NCBI GenBank assembly: GCA_023955335.1
Contig: JAGSGF010000033.1
Coordinates: 1 to 32,419 of the forward strand
Direction: 5' to 3'
Source: Yoonia sp.
Lineage (GTDB): Bacteria; Pseudomonadota; Alphaproteobacteria; Rhodobacterales; Rhodobacteraceae
Length of the DNA: 32,419 bases
Position 1 is the stretch's first letter. Each line of letters begins with the position of its first letter. This document shows, in pieces, positions 1 through 8,089 of this stretch. The notes beneath the pieces were generated by a model. That model did not search any database. It was not told the DNA's origin and was given only the letters and a program-made list of their open reading frames with translations. Both the position numbers and the translations under genes were made by a program.

Positions 1-139
1 AGACCAAGCGACCGAATGGCTCTGGACTTACAATAACGACAGACCCAATATGGCAATAGGCGGCATCACACCCGCTATGAAACTGAAAATGGCCGCGTAA
101 TTCTGCAGGCGGACCCCACTAAAAATGGGGGGATTACCA
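1..139 (+). mobile_element. Right end of an IS3-family insertion sequence (truncated by window edge)
   Basis: The element enters from the left edge. It carries the last codons of a transposase (2-100) followed by about 39 bases of non-coding end. The end has an internal short repeat, CCCC then nine bases then GGGG, and runs into GGGGGGATTACCA. IS3-family elements usually end in CA, so I place the boundary near 139. The left end, its inverted repeat and the target duplication lie outside the window, so the exact boundary is inference. The DNA next to it (154 onward) is a gene fragment without its 5' part, as expected if this element, or a rearrangement at it, cut that gene. Confidence 0.7.
2..100 (+). 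CDS. IS3-family transposase OrfB, C-terminal end (partial)
   Basis: Reading from base 2 gives 32 codons and a TAA stop at 98-100. The peptide contains WLWTYNNDRPN and GGITPAMKL, the typical C-terminal tail after the catalytic Glu of IS3-group integrase-type (DDE) transposases. The catalytic core and the frameshifted OrfA/OrfB junction are outside the window. The protein would catalyse cut-and-paste or copy-out transposition of the element. Only the family can be assigned from this much sequence. Confidence 0.75.
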   Translation, partial: DQATEWLWTYNNDRPNMAIGGITPAMKLKMAA

Positions 140-141
140 AA

Positions 142-1092
142 CCTCGAGATCTAATGGCAGAGGGAAGCGGATTCCTGCAATGGTTGAGTGTTTTTGCACT
201 AGCGCTCGATCCAGAAATTGATGTCATTCTTTTGGACGAACCGGACGCTCATTTACATTCAAGCATGCAAACGCTCCTTATTTCTGAGCTAGAAAAGATT
301 GCGGCAACTAAAGAGAAACAAGTTTTGCTTGCCACGCACAGTACAGAAATATTGCGATGGGCAAATCATCAAACAATCTTCAAATTTGAAAATTCGGGAG
401 CAAAATACCTCTCAGATGATGAAGGGAAAATTGGCCTTTTTGCAGGCCTAGGAAGTGATTATTCACCGCGCTTGGATCGCCTCAAGAAGACGAAGGCCCT
501 CCTAATTGTTGAAGGTCAAAGCGATGCCAAATTGATTAAGTCGCTTGCTAATAAATTAGGGGTGCCAATTTCGGATGATGTTGTGATTTGGCCAAGCACT
601 GCGTCGTCTAAAGAGCGAAGACAATTGTTCGAACAACTAAAAAAAGACATTCCAGAACTTAAAGCAGTAAGTATTCGGGATCGAGACAATACTGAGCAAA
701 ACCAAGTAGATGCTACAAATTTACGAGACAAATCAGAAAAATACGTCCCTCAGTCCCCACTCGACCTCTGTGTCTGGCAACGTCGCCACATTGAGAACTA
801 TCTCATCTTTCCTGCAACAATCGCACGAGTTTCAGGCCACGACATAGACGATGTCTGCAAGGCTTTGGCTGACCACCATGCGATTGTAATTCCGCCCAAT
901 TTCACTGATGCAAATGTTCCACCAGCTATTAATGATGCTCATGGCAAAGAAATTTTCGAAAAAGGTCCTCACTCGATTGAAAAACAGTTTGGGGTAAGCA
1001 AATTCGATGTATGTGAAGAATTGCAACAACATGAAATTTGTCAGGATTTAGTCGTGTTGGTCAAGAAAATTAACGCTATGATAACACCCTAA
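142..1092 (+). pseudogene. AAA ATPase–TOPRIM (OLD-like) protein, 5'-truncated remnant
   Basis: The frame stays open from the IS boundary. It could restart at ATG 154 (312 codons), but no good Shine-Dalgarno precedes that codon. The protein begins in the middle of an ATPase: the signature-like EGSGFLQWLS, then Walker B LLDEPDAHLH (Asp28, Glu29 from ATG 154) and the switch LLATHST (His62). The Walker A half is absent. A TOPRIM-like region follows, with IVEGQSD (Glu120, Asp124) and RDRDN (Asp176, Asp178), then RRHIENYL, a motif I associate with DUF4435/OLD-type nucleases. Such proteins are often phage-defence effectors (OLD, Gabija GajA, PARIS AriA/AriB). The gene is AT-rich: 77 of 180 bases are G/C at 181-360, against 82 of 120 at 1381-1500 in pncB. 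That points to transfer. Its stop overlaps the pncB stop tail-to-tail. It is probably non-functional. Confidence 0.72.
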
Positions 1093-2381
1093 ACCACAAC
1101 CTCGACCTTCTCTTGCTCCCCTACGCCGAACACACGCTTATAGCGAGCGATCTCTGATGCTGGGCCCATGGCTTTGTTCGGGTTGTCGCTTAGTTTCACC
1201 GTTGCGTGACCGTTGGCCGCGATGGCTTTGCACACAAGGCTGAACGGCGCGAGGCTGTCGTTTTCGGTCAGTCCTTTGAAGTCGTTGGTCAGCATCGTCC
1301 CCCACCCGAACGACACGCGGCACCGCCCTGCGAATTGCGTTTGCAGTTCCACGATTTTGTCAGTGTCCAGTCCATCGGAAAAGATGACCAGCTTTTTGGT
1401 CGGGTCTTCGCCGCGGGCGCGCCACCAGTCGATCGCCACTTCCGCCCCTGTCGCCGGATCGCCGCTGTCGACCCTGATCCCCGTCCAGCCAGCCAGCCAG
1501 TCGGGTGCGCGGTCAAGGAACCCTTGCGTCCCGTAGGTGTCGGGCAGGATAATCCGCAAGTTCCCGTCGTGTTCCGCCTGCCAGTCTTCCAGCACCGCAT
1601 AGGGGGCTTGCAGCAGCGCCGCGTCGTCCTTGGCCAGCGCCGCATAGACCATCGGCAATTCGTGCGCGTTGGTCCCGATGGCCGCAAGGTCCCGTTCCTT
1701 GGCGATGAGGCAGTTCGAGGTCCCCACAAAGTTTTTGCCCAGCCCTTCGTTCATTGCCTGCACGCACCAGTCTTGCCACAGATAGCTGTGCCGCCGCCGC
1801 GTCCCAAAGTCCGCAATCGTCAGATCGGGCAGCTTGCGCAGTGTTTCGACTTTTTCCCAGACCTTGGTTTTGGCGCGTGCGTACAGCACTTCGAGTTCAA
1901 AACGCCCCATGGTTCCCAGCACGGCCCGCCCGCGCAGTTCCATCAGGACTGCAAGCGCCGGAATTTCCCACAGCATGACCTCTGGCCAAGACCCTTCGAA
2001 CGTCAGCTCGTATTGCCCGTCGACCTTTTCAAGGTGGTACGGCGGGAGCCGCAGATTTTCGAACCAGTCCATGAATTCGGGCGTGAACATTTGCCGTTTG
2101 CCATAAAACGTGTTGCCGCGCATCCAAGTGGATTCCCCACGCGTCAGCGACAGCGACCGGATGTGATCCAACTGCTCGCGCAATTCGCCTTCGTCGACCA
2201 GATCGGCCAGCCGGATATGCTTGGACCGGTTGATCAGACTGAACGTCACCTGTGTGTCGGGCTTGTTGCGAAACACCGACTGACACATCAGCAATTTATA
2301 GAAATCCGTATCGATGAGCGACCGCACAATCGGGTCGATCTTCCATTTGTGGTTCCAAACGCGGGTGGCAATGTCGGTCAT
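1089..2381 (-). CDS. pncB: Nicotinate phosphoribosyltransferase
   Basis: This enzyme converts nicotinate and PRPP to nicotinate mononucleotide with ATP hydrolysis (EC 6.3.4.21), the entry to NAD salvage in the cytoplasm. The 430-residue length fits the family. Visible motifs are LIDTDFYKLLM near the N-terminus, FGTRRRHS (192-199), GTSN (about 220-223), GTNAHELPM with His240 in the place of the catalytic phospho-histidine, and RVDSGDP in the phosphate-binding region. The ATG at 2381 follows AAAGGA at good spacing. It is a monocistronic minus-strand gene. Its last codons overlap the end of the AAA–TOPRIM remnant coming from the other side, so the accessory DNA reaches exactly to its 3' end without removing it. 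Confidence 0.95.
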   Translation of the reverse strand: MTDIATRVWNHKWKIDPIVRSLIDTDFYKLLMCQSVFRNKPDTQVTFSLINRSKHIRLADLVDEGELREQLDHIRSLSLTRGESTWMRGNTFYGKRQMFTPEFMDWFENLRLPPYHLEKVDGQYELTFEGSWPEVMLWEIPALAVLMELRGRAVLGTMGRFELEVLYARAKTKVWEKVETLRKLPDLTIADFGTRRRHSYLWQDWCVQAMNEGLGKNFVGTSNCLIAKERDLAAIGTNAHELPMVYAALAKDDAALLQAPYAVLEDWQAEHDGNLRIILPDTYGTQGFLDRAPDWLAGWTGIRVDSGDPATGAEVAIDWWRARGEDPTKKLVIFSDGLDTDKIVELQTQFAGRCRVSFGWGTMLTNDFKGLTENDSLAPFSLVCKAIAANGHATVKLSDNPNKAMGPASEIARYKRVFGVGEQEKVEVVV

Positions 2382-2465
2382 AAGACTGTTCCTTTAGCTT
2401 AAAGTCGTTAGACCAAGGCAAAGGGGGGCATTGCAAGGGCAATTACGTTGATTAACCTAGCCGAG

Positions 2466-2479
2466 CCTCAACCTTGAGG
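2466..2479. promoter_or_regulatory. Perfect palindrome CCTCAA-CC-TTGAGG upstream of pncB
   Basis: Six-base arms CCTCAA (2466-2471) and TTGAGG (2474-2479) flank two bases. The site lies about 85 bases upstream of the pncB start and 26 bases beyond the stop of the small membrane-protein gene. It could be an operator for pncB or a weak hairpin ending the upstream transcript. The arms resemble SoxR/MerR-type operators, but the centre is too short for that family, so the role is open. Confidence 0.3.
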
Positions 2480-2504
2480 TAGAGGCCAACCCGTCGAGAC
2501 ATGT

Positions 2505-2705
2505 TTACCCCTTTTCCCCCCATGCCTTCACCAATGAGACCAAGCTAGCTTTCTTGAACGACGGACTGACAATCAGAACAATTGTAACGAATGCAAGCAG
2601 CACGGCACCGAGGCCGCTTCCTTTCAAAAAGCCGATTGATAGATCCGCATCCGAAATCAGCTGATAAAGAAACTCCAAAAATGTATTCGGGGGATCTTGG
2701 GGCAT
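2505..2705 (-). CDS. Small single-pass membrane protein, function unknown
   Basis: A 66-residue ORF. The ATG at 2705 is preferred over an in-frame GTG three codons upstream because GAGGAG lies eight bases before the ATG but directly abuts the GTG. The N-terminal half is polar and acidic (MPQDPPNTF…). One hydrophobic segment follows (about residues 31-46, GAVLLAFVTIVLIV), then a basic tail with several lysines. This suggests an inner-membrane protein with a cytoplasmic C-terminus. It lies alone between pncB and the divergent EamA transporter. I do not recognise a family. The good ribosome-binding site and membrane topology favour a real gene; its short length leaves doubt. Confidence 0.5.
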   Translation of the reverse strand: MPQDPPNTFLEFLYQLISDADLSIGFLKGSGLGAVLLAFVTIVLIVSPSFKKASLVSLVKAWGEKG

Positions 2706-2706
2706 T

Positions 2707-2733
2707 TGACACACTCCTCGTTATAGTGTGTCA
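2707..2733. promoter_or_regulatory. Inverted repeat TGACACACT / AGTGTGTCA in the divergent control region
   Basis: Two perfect nine-base arms (2707-2715 and 2725-2733) flank nine bases. In the transcript of the small membrane-protein gene this would be a hairpin whose loop displays most of the GAGGAG ribosome-binding site, just before the start codon at 2705. As DNA it could be an operator shared by the two divergent genes (small ORF at 2705, EamA at 2817). Both roles are inference. Confidence 0.5.
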
Positions 2734-2816
2734 CCCTTTTGTCAGAATATTGGTGCGTGGAAACGGCCTTTGTCAAACTGTCGTTGACTATTGCCATACA
2801 ATCACAGGATCTGCCC

Positions 2817-3668
2817 ATGCCCCCATCCCTGCCCCGCGTTGTTGTCATGGTTGTCATGGCCATGGTTCTAATCGTGTCGGGCGATGCTGCCGCTAAGGTG
2901 CTCGGCGGCCACGGGTTTGATCCCGTGTTCGTTGCATGGTCTCGGTTTGCCTTGGCGGCTGCGATGATTGCACCGTTTGCGGGGTTACAGCGCAGCGACT
3001 TGGCGCAGGCCAAGGACTGGCGGCTTGTCCTGCGTGCAATGCTGATCGTCGGGGGCATTGTTTGCATTCTGACCGCATTGCGGACCGAGGATATGGCGAC
3101 CGTGTTTGGCGGGTTCTTCGTTGGGCCAATCGTGGCTTATGCACTGTCCGCGATCTTGTTGCGGGAACAGGTCACATTGACCCGCACCGTGCTGCTTGGC
3201 CTCAGCTTTGTCGGGGTGCTGATCGTCGTGCGACCCGGGTTTGGAATGACGATTGGCATGGGCTTTTCCATTCTCGCGGGGTGTTTCCACGGATCGTATT
3301 TGGTCGCGACACGCTGGTTGGCGGGCGGGTTCAGGCCACGATTTTTGCTCCTGTCACAACTGGTAATCGGGGCCGTCGTCTTGGCACCATTCGCCGTTGG
3401 ACCATTGCCTGCTATCTCGGGCAACGCCGCGGTCTTGATTGGGATCAGCGCGATGGGATCAGCATTGGGCAATCTGCTATTGGTGCTCGTGAACCGATCC
3501 ACGCCTGCGAACGTGATCGCACCGCTGATTTATAGCCAACTGGTTGTGGCCACTGTTCTGGGAGTGATGGTTTTCGGTGATTGGCCAGATGGGACCACAC
3601 TGATCGGCCTCGCGGTTATCGCAATCGCAGGGGCGTCATCGGTGTGGTTCGCAGGGCGCGGACGCTAG
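2817..3668 (+). CDS. EamA/DMT-family transporter
   Basis: A 283-residue integral membrane protein of the drug/metabolite transporter superfamily, with roughly ten hydrophobic segments arranged as two EamA repeats. The first repeat opens with VVVMVVMAMVLIVSGDAAAKVL and an FDPVFVAWSRF segment typical of the family. The second ends LIYSQLVVATVLGVMVFGDWPDGTTLIGLAVI. Substrates are likely small metabolites or amino acids and cannot be predicted. I chose ATG 2817 because AGGA lies seven bases upstream and the segment after it starts the first membrane helix. A TTG further upstream adds an unlikely polar tail and would run into the inverted repeat. The stop overlaps the end of the convergent TerB-like gene by four bases. 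Confidence 0.88.
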   Translation: MPPSLPRVVVMVVMAMVLIVSGDAAAKVLGGHGFDPVFVAWSRFALAAAMIAPFAGLQRSDLAQAKDWRLVLRAMLIVGGIVCILTALRTEDMATVFGGFFVGPIVAYALSAILLREQVTLTRTVLLGLSFVGVLIVVRPGFGMTIGMGFSILAGCFHGSYLVATRWLAGGFRPRFLLLSQLVIGAVVLAPFAVGPLPAISGNAAVLIGISAMGSALGNLLLVLVNRSTPANVIAPLIYSQLVVATVLGVMVFGDWPDGTTLIGLAVIAIAGASSVWFAGRGR

Positions 3669-4126
3669 CCGCGCCTGACCGGACGTTTGGCCATCTCTGC
3701 GTCATGAAGCCGCTTGGCATCAGCGGGGGACACACCAAGTGCTGCCTCGACCGCATGCAACAGCTCGTCTTCTTCCTCGTGCTCGACACCGTCGGCAAAC
3801 ACGACAGACCAAAGCGCAGCAACAGCCGCCTCGCGGTCGTCCACGCTAATTGCATCATGCAAAATTCCCGCGAGGTTTTCGGTATCGGGCATCTCTTCTT
3901 CCAAAAGCTCGCACTGGGCGCGCATTTTGGCGGCCTGTACGGGGTTCAGATTGTAAAGCTTGGACAGCACCCTGTCGATCTGTTCGACCTCTTCAAACAG
4001 ATACGCTTTGTCCGCTTTGGCAGCGCGGACCATCAAGGCACCCAGCGCAGTGCGTGCATCAGCGGCAGGCAATTCAGTGTGAAACCCAGCCTTGCCTGAG
4101 AAAAGCGATAAAATACGATCAAACAT
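3665..4126 (-). CDS. TerB-family (tellurite-resistance-like) protein
   Basis: A 153-residue, strongly acidic, helical cytoplasmic protein resembling the COG4103/TerB group. Its features are an early FSGKAGF segment, a central ALMVRAAKADKAYLFEEVEQIDRVL, and the second-half repeat ALWSVVFADGVEHEEEDELLHAVEAALGVS. That is the duplicated 'A…DG…EE…' pattern that places acidic side chains for metal binding in TerB. The general role proposed for the family is metal sensing or stress response, but the function of such stand-alone proteins is not established. The start is placed at ATG 4126 (MFDRILSLF…) as in relatives; its ribosome-binding site is weak. An upstream TTG is less likely. Confidence 0.8.
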   Translation of the reverse strand: MFDRILSLFSGKAGFHTELPAADARTALGALMVRAAKADKAYLFEEVEQIDRVLSKLYNLNPVQAAKMRAQCELLEEEMPDTENLAGILHDAISVDDREAAVAALWSVVFADGVEHEEEDELLHAVEAALGVSPADAKRLHDAEMAKRPVRRG

Positions 4127-4192
4127 AAGGGCATCCACATTGGTCAATTCTGGGAACCACGCTAGGGGCAAGTAACCTGCGGCGCAATCGTG

Positions 4193-6229
4193 TTAACCTT
4201 CTCGCAAGATATCCAGAAACGCATCGCCAAAACGGTCGACATATTTGTCACCTATCAGACGGGTTAGCCCTGCTTGGTCCGCATTACGCAGCTGCGCGAC
4301 CTTGGCAAGCATCGACGCAGAGCACGACATCGGCTTATCCGCCCCGTCTGGTCCGCGTTGCAAGTCCGCCTGGACGGCCAAAAGGCGGTCATATACTGCG
4401 CCCTCGTCACGGCCTGCAAGTTTGCGACGCATCGGATGCACATCTTCCACAGCCCCCGCGATCACCTCAAGAAACGCTTTGCCATAGCTTTCCAGTTTCT
4501 TGGCGCCAACACCACCAATCGCAGCCATTTCATCCAGGTTAGAGGGCCGCTTCTCGGCCATCTCAATCAACGTCCGGTCATTAAAAACGATATACGCGGG
4601 GCCACCAGCCTGCTCGGCCAAGAACCGGCGCTTGGCTTTGAGCGCAGACATCAGCGGCGCGTCTTCCTCGGATACCAACTGGCGGACCTTGGGACCGGTG
4701 CCCTTGGCCGCTCGAATGCTATCGCGGCGCAAAGTGACCGACGCCTCACCGCGCAAAATCGGGCGGGCGTGATCTGTCATGCGCAGCGCACCGTATCGGT
4801 CGCGATCAGGCCGCATCAGATCATGCCCCATCATCTGCCGGAAGATCGCCTGCCATTGGCGTTTGTCAAATTCCTTACCAACGCCATAGGTCGGCAGGCT
4901 GTCATGCCCCCGTTCGCGGATTTTATCAGTCTTGGCCCCGAGCAAAATATCAATCAGATGCCCCGATCCGAACCATTCGTCCGTCCGCAGCGCGGCAGAT
5001 AGAGCCATGCGCACAGGGGTCGTCGCATCAAACGTCTCGGGTGGTTTGTCGCATAGATCGCAATACCCGCACGGGCTTGGGTCTTCGCCAAAATACGTGA
5101 GCAATGTCTGGCGGCGGCAGGTCAACGCCTCGGCCAGCCCAAGCAGCGCATTTAGTCGCCCATGATCGGCAGCACGCCGGTCCGCAGGCGCCAACCCTTC
5201 GTCGATCTGCTGGCGGCGATATCGGATATCGTCGGGGCCAAACAACGTCAGCGTTTCGGCAGGCGCACCATCACGGCCCGCACGGCCGATTTCCTGGTAA
5301 TAGCTTTCGATCGTCTTGGGCAGATCAGCGTGGGCGACCCAGCGGATATCGGGCTTATCAATCCCCATGCCAAAAGCCACGGTAGCGCAGACGATCAGGC
5401 CATCCTCTTGTTGGAAACGACGTTCCACAATGCGGCGGTCCTCGGCGTCCATACCGCCGTGATAGGAACACGCTGTATGCCCCGCATCACCCAGCGCTTT
5501 GGCCAATGTTTCCGTTTTGGCGCGTGTGCCACAATAGACGATGCCGGACTGACCCTTGCGAGCAGCGGCAAAGTTCAAAATCTGTGCGCGCGGTCCGTCT
5601 TTGACCTCAAATGCGAGATGAATATTCGGGCGGTCAAAGCCCCGCAAAAACGTGGACGGCTGCACGCCGTCAAACAGCTTTTCGATAATCTCGACTTGGG
5701 TTTCGGCGTCGGCAGTCGCCGTAAACGCGGCCAAGGGCACATCGAGCAGGCGGCGCAACTCGCCGATGCGCAAATAATCAGGGCGGAAATCATGACCCCA
5801 TGCGCTGACGCAATGGGCCTCGTCCACCGCGATCATGCCGACACCGGCACGGCGCAGCATTTGTATCGTGCCGCCCGACGACAACCGTTCGGGCGCCATG
5901 TAAAGCAGACGCAGCGTACCTGCCTCGAGACCTGCCCAAACGGCGTCAGTTTCTTCTTCGGTATTTCCGGACGTCAGGGCACCAGCCTCGACGCCCACCG
6001 CCTTAAGGCCGCGCACCTGATCGCGCATCAACGCGATCAGCGGGGAAATCACGACAGTCACACCCGATCGCACTAGCGCGGGAAGCTGAAAGCACAGCGA
6101 CTTACCGCCACCGGTGGGCATAATCGCCAGCGTGTTTTCACCAGCAATGACAGCATCCACGATCTCGCGCTGACCAGCACGAAAATCGTCGAATCCAAAG
6201 ACATCTTTCAGCAGCGTATCTGCGGGCAT
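4193..6229 (-). CDS. recQ: ATP-dependent DNA helicase RecQ
   Basis: A 3'-5' superfamily 2 helicase in recombinational repair and replication-fork processing. From ATG 6229 it has 678 residues. In order: Walker A MPTGGGKSL (Lys43), DEAH box with the RecQ aromatic loop DEAHCVSAWGHDFRPDY, TATAD (motif III), GIVYCGTRAKTE, HGGMDAEDR, and motif VI QEIGRAGRDG. A zinc-binding region follows (CRRQTLLTYFGE…CGYCDLC), then a winged helix and a C-terminal HRDC domain (FLAEQAGGPAYIVFNDRTL…GVGAKKLESYG). This is the full RecQ architecture. An upstream in-frame extension of 32 residues lacks family features and was excluded. The gene stands alone, divergent from the histidine phosphatase gene. Confidence 0.95.
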   Translation of the reverse strand: MPADTLLKDVFGFDDFRAGQREIVDAVIAGENTLAIMPTGGGKSLCFQLPALVRSGVTVVISPLIALMRDQVRGLKAVGVEAGALTSGNTEEETDAVWAGLEAGTLRLLYMAPERLSSGGTIQMLRRAGVGMIAVDEAHCVSAWGHDFRPDYLRIGELRRLLDVPLAAFTATADAETQVEIIEKLFDGVQPSTFLRGFDRPNIHLAFEVKDGPRAQILNFAAARKGQSGIVYCGTRAKTETLAKALGDAGHTACSYHGGMDAEDRRIVERRFQQEDGLIVCATVAFGMGIDKPDIRWVAHADLPKTIESYYQEIGRAGRDGAPAETLTLFGPDDIRYRRQQIDEGLAPADRRAADHGRLNALLGLAEALTCRRQTLLTYFGEDPSPCGYCDLCDKPPETFDATTPVRMALSAALRTDEWFGSGHLIDILLGAKTDKIRERGHDSLPTYGVGKEFDKRQWQAIFRQMMGHDLMRPDRDRYGALRMTDHARPILRGEASVTLRRDSIRAAKGTGPKVRQLVSEEDAPLMSALKAKRRFLAEQAGGPAYIVFNDRTLIEMAEKRPSNLDEMAAIGGVGAKKLESYGKAFLEVIAGAVEDVHPMRRKLAGRDEGAVYDRLLAVQADLQRGPDGADKPMSCSASMLAKVAQLRNADQAGLTRLIGDKYVDRFGDAFLDILREG

Positions 6230-6369
6230 AAACGGGGGACCTGTAGGATTTTGGTTTCTATTCTTAGCGGCGACAATCCCACATGCGGAATCTGCAAACA
6301 AGGGCGCATCGCGCACCGTTGCCAAGCCACACGCAACCGCTTACCCATATCTCAACATTGGGAGACATC

Positions 6370-7017
6370 ATGGGCGAAATCACACTGGTCCGGCACGGGC
6401 AGGCAAATTCAGCAGCGACTGACGAGGCGGGCTATGACAAGCTGTCTGAGCTTGGCCACCAGCAAGCGGCATGGCTTGGGGATTGGATCAACGCACACGA
6501 TGGGCCGTTTGATACGGTTTTCTCGGGGTCTTTGCGCCGCCAGCGCGAAACAGTGGCTGGCATGGGGTTCGCAGATGTGACTGTGGACGAGCGCCTGAAC
6601 GAGATTGCGTACTATGACCTAACCGCCGAAATGGATGCGCTGAAACTCGTGGCACCACGGACCAGTCCGGCAGACTTTGTGACGCATTTTCCGGCAACGC
6701 TTACTGCATGGCGCGACGGGAAAATCAACGGGACGGAAACCTATGCGCACTATAGCGACCGGGTTGAGGCCATGATCCAAACGGCCGCTCAGCCGGGTAA
6801 GCGGATTCTTTGCGTGACCTCTGGCGGGATCATCGCGCGGGCCGTGGCGCATATCTTGCACCTCGATATCCCGCAGATGGCGCAGATCGCCCTGCCGATC
6901 CTGAACACATCGGTTCACCGCATTCATGTGACCGATCACGGGAATATCCTTGGCACGTTTAACAGCGCCCCGCATCTGGATCACAGCGACCGGATCGCCG
7001 CACGCACACATTACTAG
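6370..7017 (+). CDS. Histidine phosphatase family protein (phosphoglycerate-mutase-like)
   Basis: A 215-residue cytoplasmic member of the histidine phosphatase superfamily. The RHG motif is at VRHGQAN (Arg8, His9, phospho-acceptor) and a second conserved region is FSGSLRRQRETV. The distal VTSGGIIARAV carries the Ser-Gly-Gly pattern where most members have Gly-His. The substrate cannot be read from the sequence. ATG 6370 follows GGGAGA; an upstream in-frame ATG has no ribosome-binding site. Eleven bases separate it from the saccharopine dehydrogenase gene, so the two probably form one transcript. Confidence 0.9.
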   Translation: MGEITLVRHGQANSAATDEAGYDKLSELGHQQAAWLGDWINAHDGPFDTVFSGSLRRQRETVAGMGFADVTVDERLNEIAYYDLTAEMDALKLVAPRTSPADFVTHFPATLTAWRDGKINGTETYAHYSDRVEAMIQTAAQPGKRILCVTSGGIIARAVAHILHLDIPQMAQIALPILNTSVHRIHVTDHGNILGTFNSAPHLDHSDRIAARTHY

Positions 7018-7028
7018 GGAGAGATCTG

Positions 7029-8066
7029 ATGCATCTTTGGGTTCGGGCCGAAACACGGGCACATGAAGAACGGGTTGGATTGACACCAGCAGGGGCAAAA
7101 ATACTGCTTGATGAAGGGTTCCACGTCACCGTGGAAAACAGCGACCAGCGGGCAATCCCAATCGGTGGTTATGCGGACGTTGGCTGCGCTCTCGCGGACC
7201 AAGGGGCATGGGTGGACGCGCCCGCTGACGCGATCATCTTTGGGCTCAAAGAACTGCCGGATGACGGCACACCCTTGCAGCATAGCCACATTATGTTCGG
7301 GCATGCTTATAAGGGGCAAGCATCAGGGCGGGTCCTATTGGACCGGTTCCAAGCAGGCGGCGGCGCGCTGTATGATCTGGAATATCTTGTTGACGCAGGC
7401 GGACGACGGGTCGCGGCATTTGGGTATTGGGCTGGTTACGCAGGGGCAGCTGTTAGCTTACTGACCTACGCGGCACAGCAGCAGGGGGAGCTGATTGGAC
7501 CAATCAACACCTTTGCAGATGCACCTACGGTAGTTGATCATATCCACGCAGCGCTGAACGGAGCCACCCCAACGGTCCTGATCATCGGCGCAATGGGCCG
7601 TGTTGGAACGGGCGGCGCAGACCTGTGCGAAGCGCTCGGCCTGAACGTGACAAAATGGGACATGGCCGAAACCGCATCAGGGGGACCTTTCCCCGAAGTG
7701 TTAAATCATGACGTGTTCCTAAACTGCATTCTTGCACGCGACGGAACACCTGTTTTCGTGCCTGCATCTGCGACGACAGCTCCGCGTAAACTGCGTGTGA
7801 TCGGGGACATCGCCTGCGATCCGCAAAGCGCCTTTTCCCCGATCAAAGTTTACGGATCAGAGACAACTTGGGATGCGCCCGCGCTACGGGTTGACGACGA
7901 CCCGCCGCTAGACGTGATGGCGATTGATAACTTACCATCGCTATTGCCTGCCGAAAGCAGCGATGATTTTGCGGGTCAGCTGTTGCCGCATCTTGGCACA
8001 TTGGGCAGTTTAGACGCCGGTGTGTGGGGGCGGGCAAAACAGATGTTTGACAAAGCGGTTAGGTAA
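7029..8066 (+). CDS. Saccharopine dehydrogenase (NAD+, L-lysine-forming) homologue
   Basis: A 345-residue Rossmann enzyme of the AlaDH/PNT-N class. The N-terminus LWVRAETRAHEERVGLTPAGAK matches the fungal LYS1/bacterial saccharopine dehydrogenase start. It is followed by FGLKELP and HIMFGHAYKGQ, which place the conserved Lys and His of the active site. A nucleotide-binding segment VLIIGAMGRVGTGGADLCEALG begins around residue 184. The family interconverts saccharopine with lysine and 2-oxoglutarate. In Roseobacters the role is probably lysine catabolism or an unassigned amino-acid conversion, because lysine is normally made by the diaminopimelate route (inference). GGGAGA precedes the ATG. A hairpin repeat begins directly after the stop. 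Confidence 0.88.
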   Translation: MHLWVRAETRAHEERVGLTPAGAKILLDEGFHVTVENSDQRAIPIGGYADVGCALADQGAWVDAPADAIIFGLKELPDDGTPLQHSHIMFGHAYKGQASGRVLLDRFQAGGGALYDLEYLVDAGGRRVAAFGYWAGYAGAAVSLLTYAAQQQGELIGPINTFADAPTVVDHIHAALNGATPTVLIIGAMGRVGTGGADLCEALGLNVTKWDMAETASGGPFPEVLNHDVFLNCILARDGTPVFVPASATTAPRKLRVIGDIACDPQSAFSPIKVYGSETTWDAPALRVDDDPPLDVMAIDNLPSLLPAESSDDFAGQLLPHLGTLGSLDAGVWGRAKQMFDKAVR

Positions 8067-8088
8067 GATGGGTTGAAACCCATCCTAC
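8067..8088. repeat. Hairpin repeat copy 1 (GATGGGTT-GA-AACCCATC + CTAC)
   Basis: Eight-base perfect arms flank a two-base loop, followed by CTAC. The 22 bases are identical to 30002-30023 and nearly the inverse of 30056-30077. It lies between two convergent genes (saccharopine dehydrogenase ending 8066, SDR ending 8090), where it would serve as a bidirectional transcript end. There is no T-run on either side, so a classical intrinsic terminator is not clear. It looks like a dispersed intergenic palindromic repeat. Confidence 0.75.
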
Positions 8089-8089
8089 G

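Noticed and set aside
1206..2402. Long + strand open frame of 398 codons
   Set aside because: It is antisense to pncB, which has full family motifs. The translation is rich in Arg, His, Pro and Gln, as is usual for shadows of GC-rich genes.
5162..6076. 304-codon + strand open frame
   Set aside because: It is antisense to recQ, with no recognisable protein pattern.
6230..6369. Divergent gap between recQ and the histidine phosphatase gene examined for an RNA gene, LexA box or hairpin
   Set aside because: No convincing palindrome, SOS box or RNA-like structure was found.
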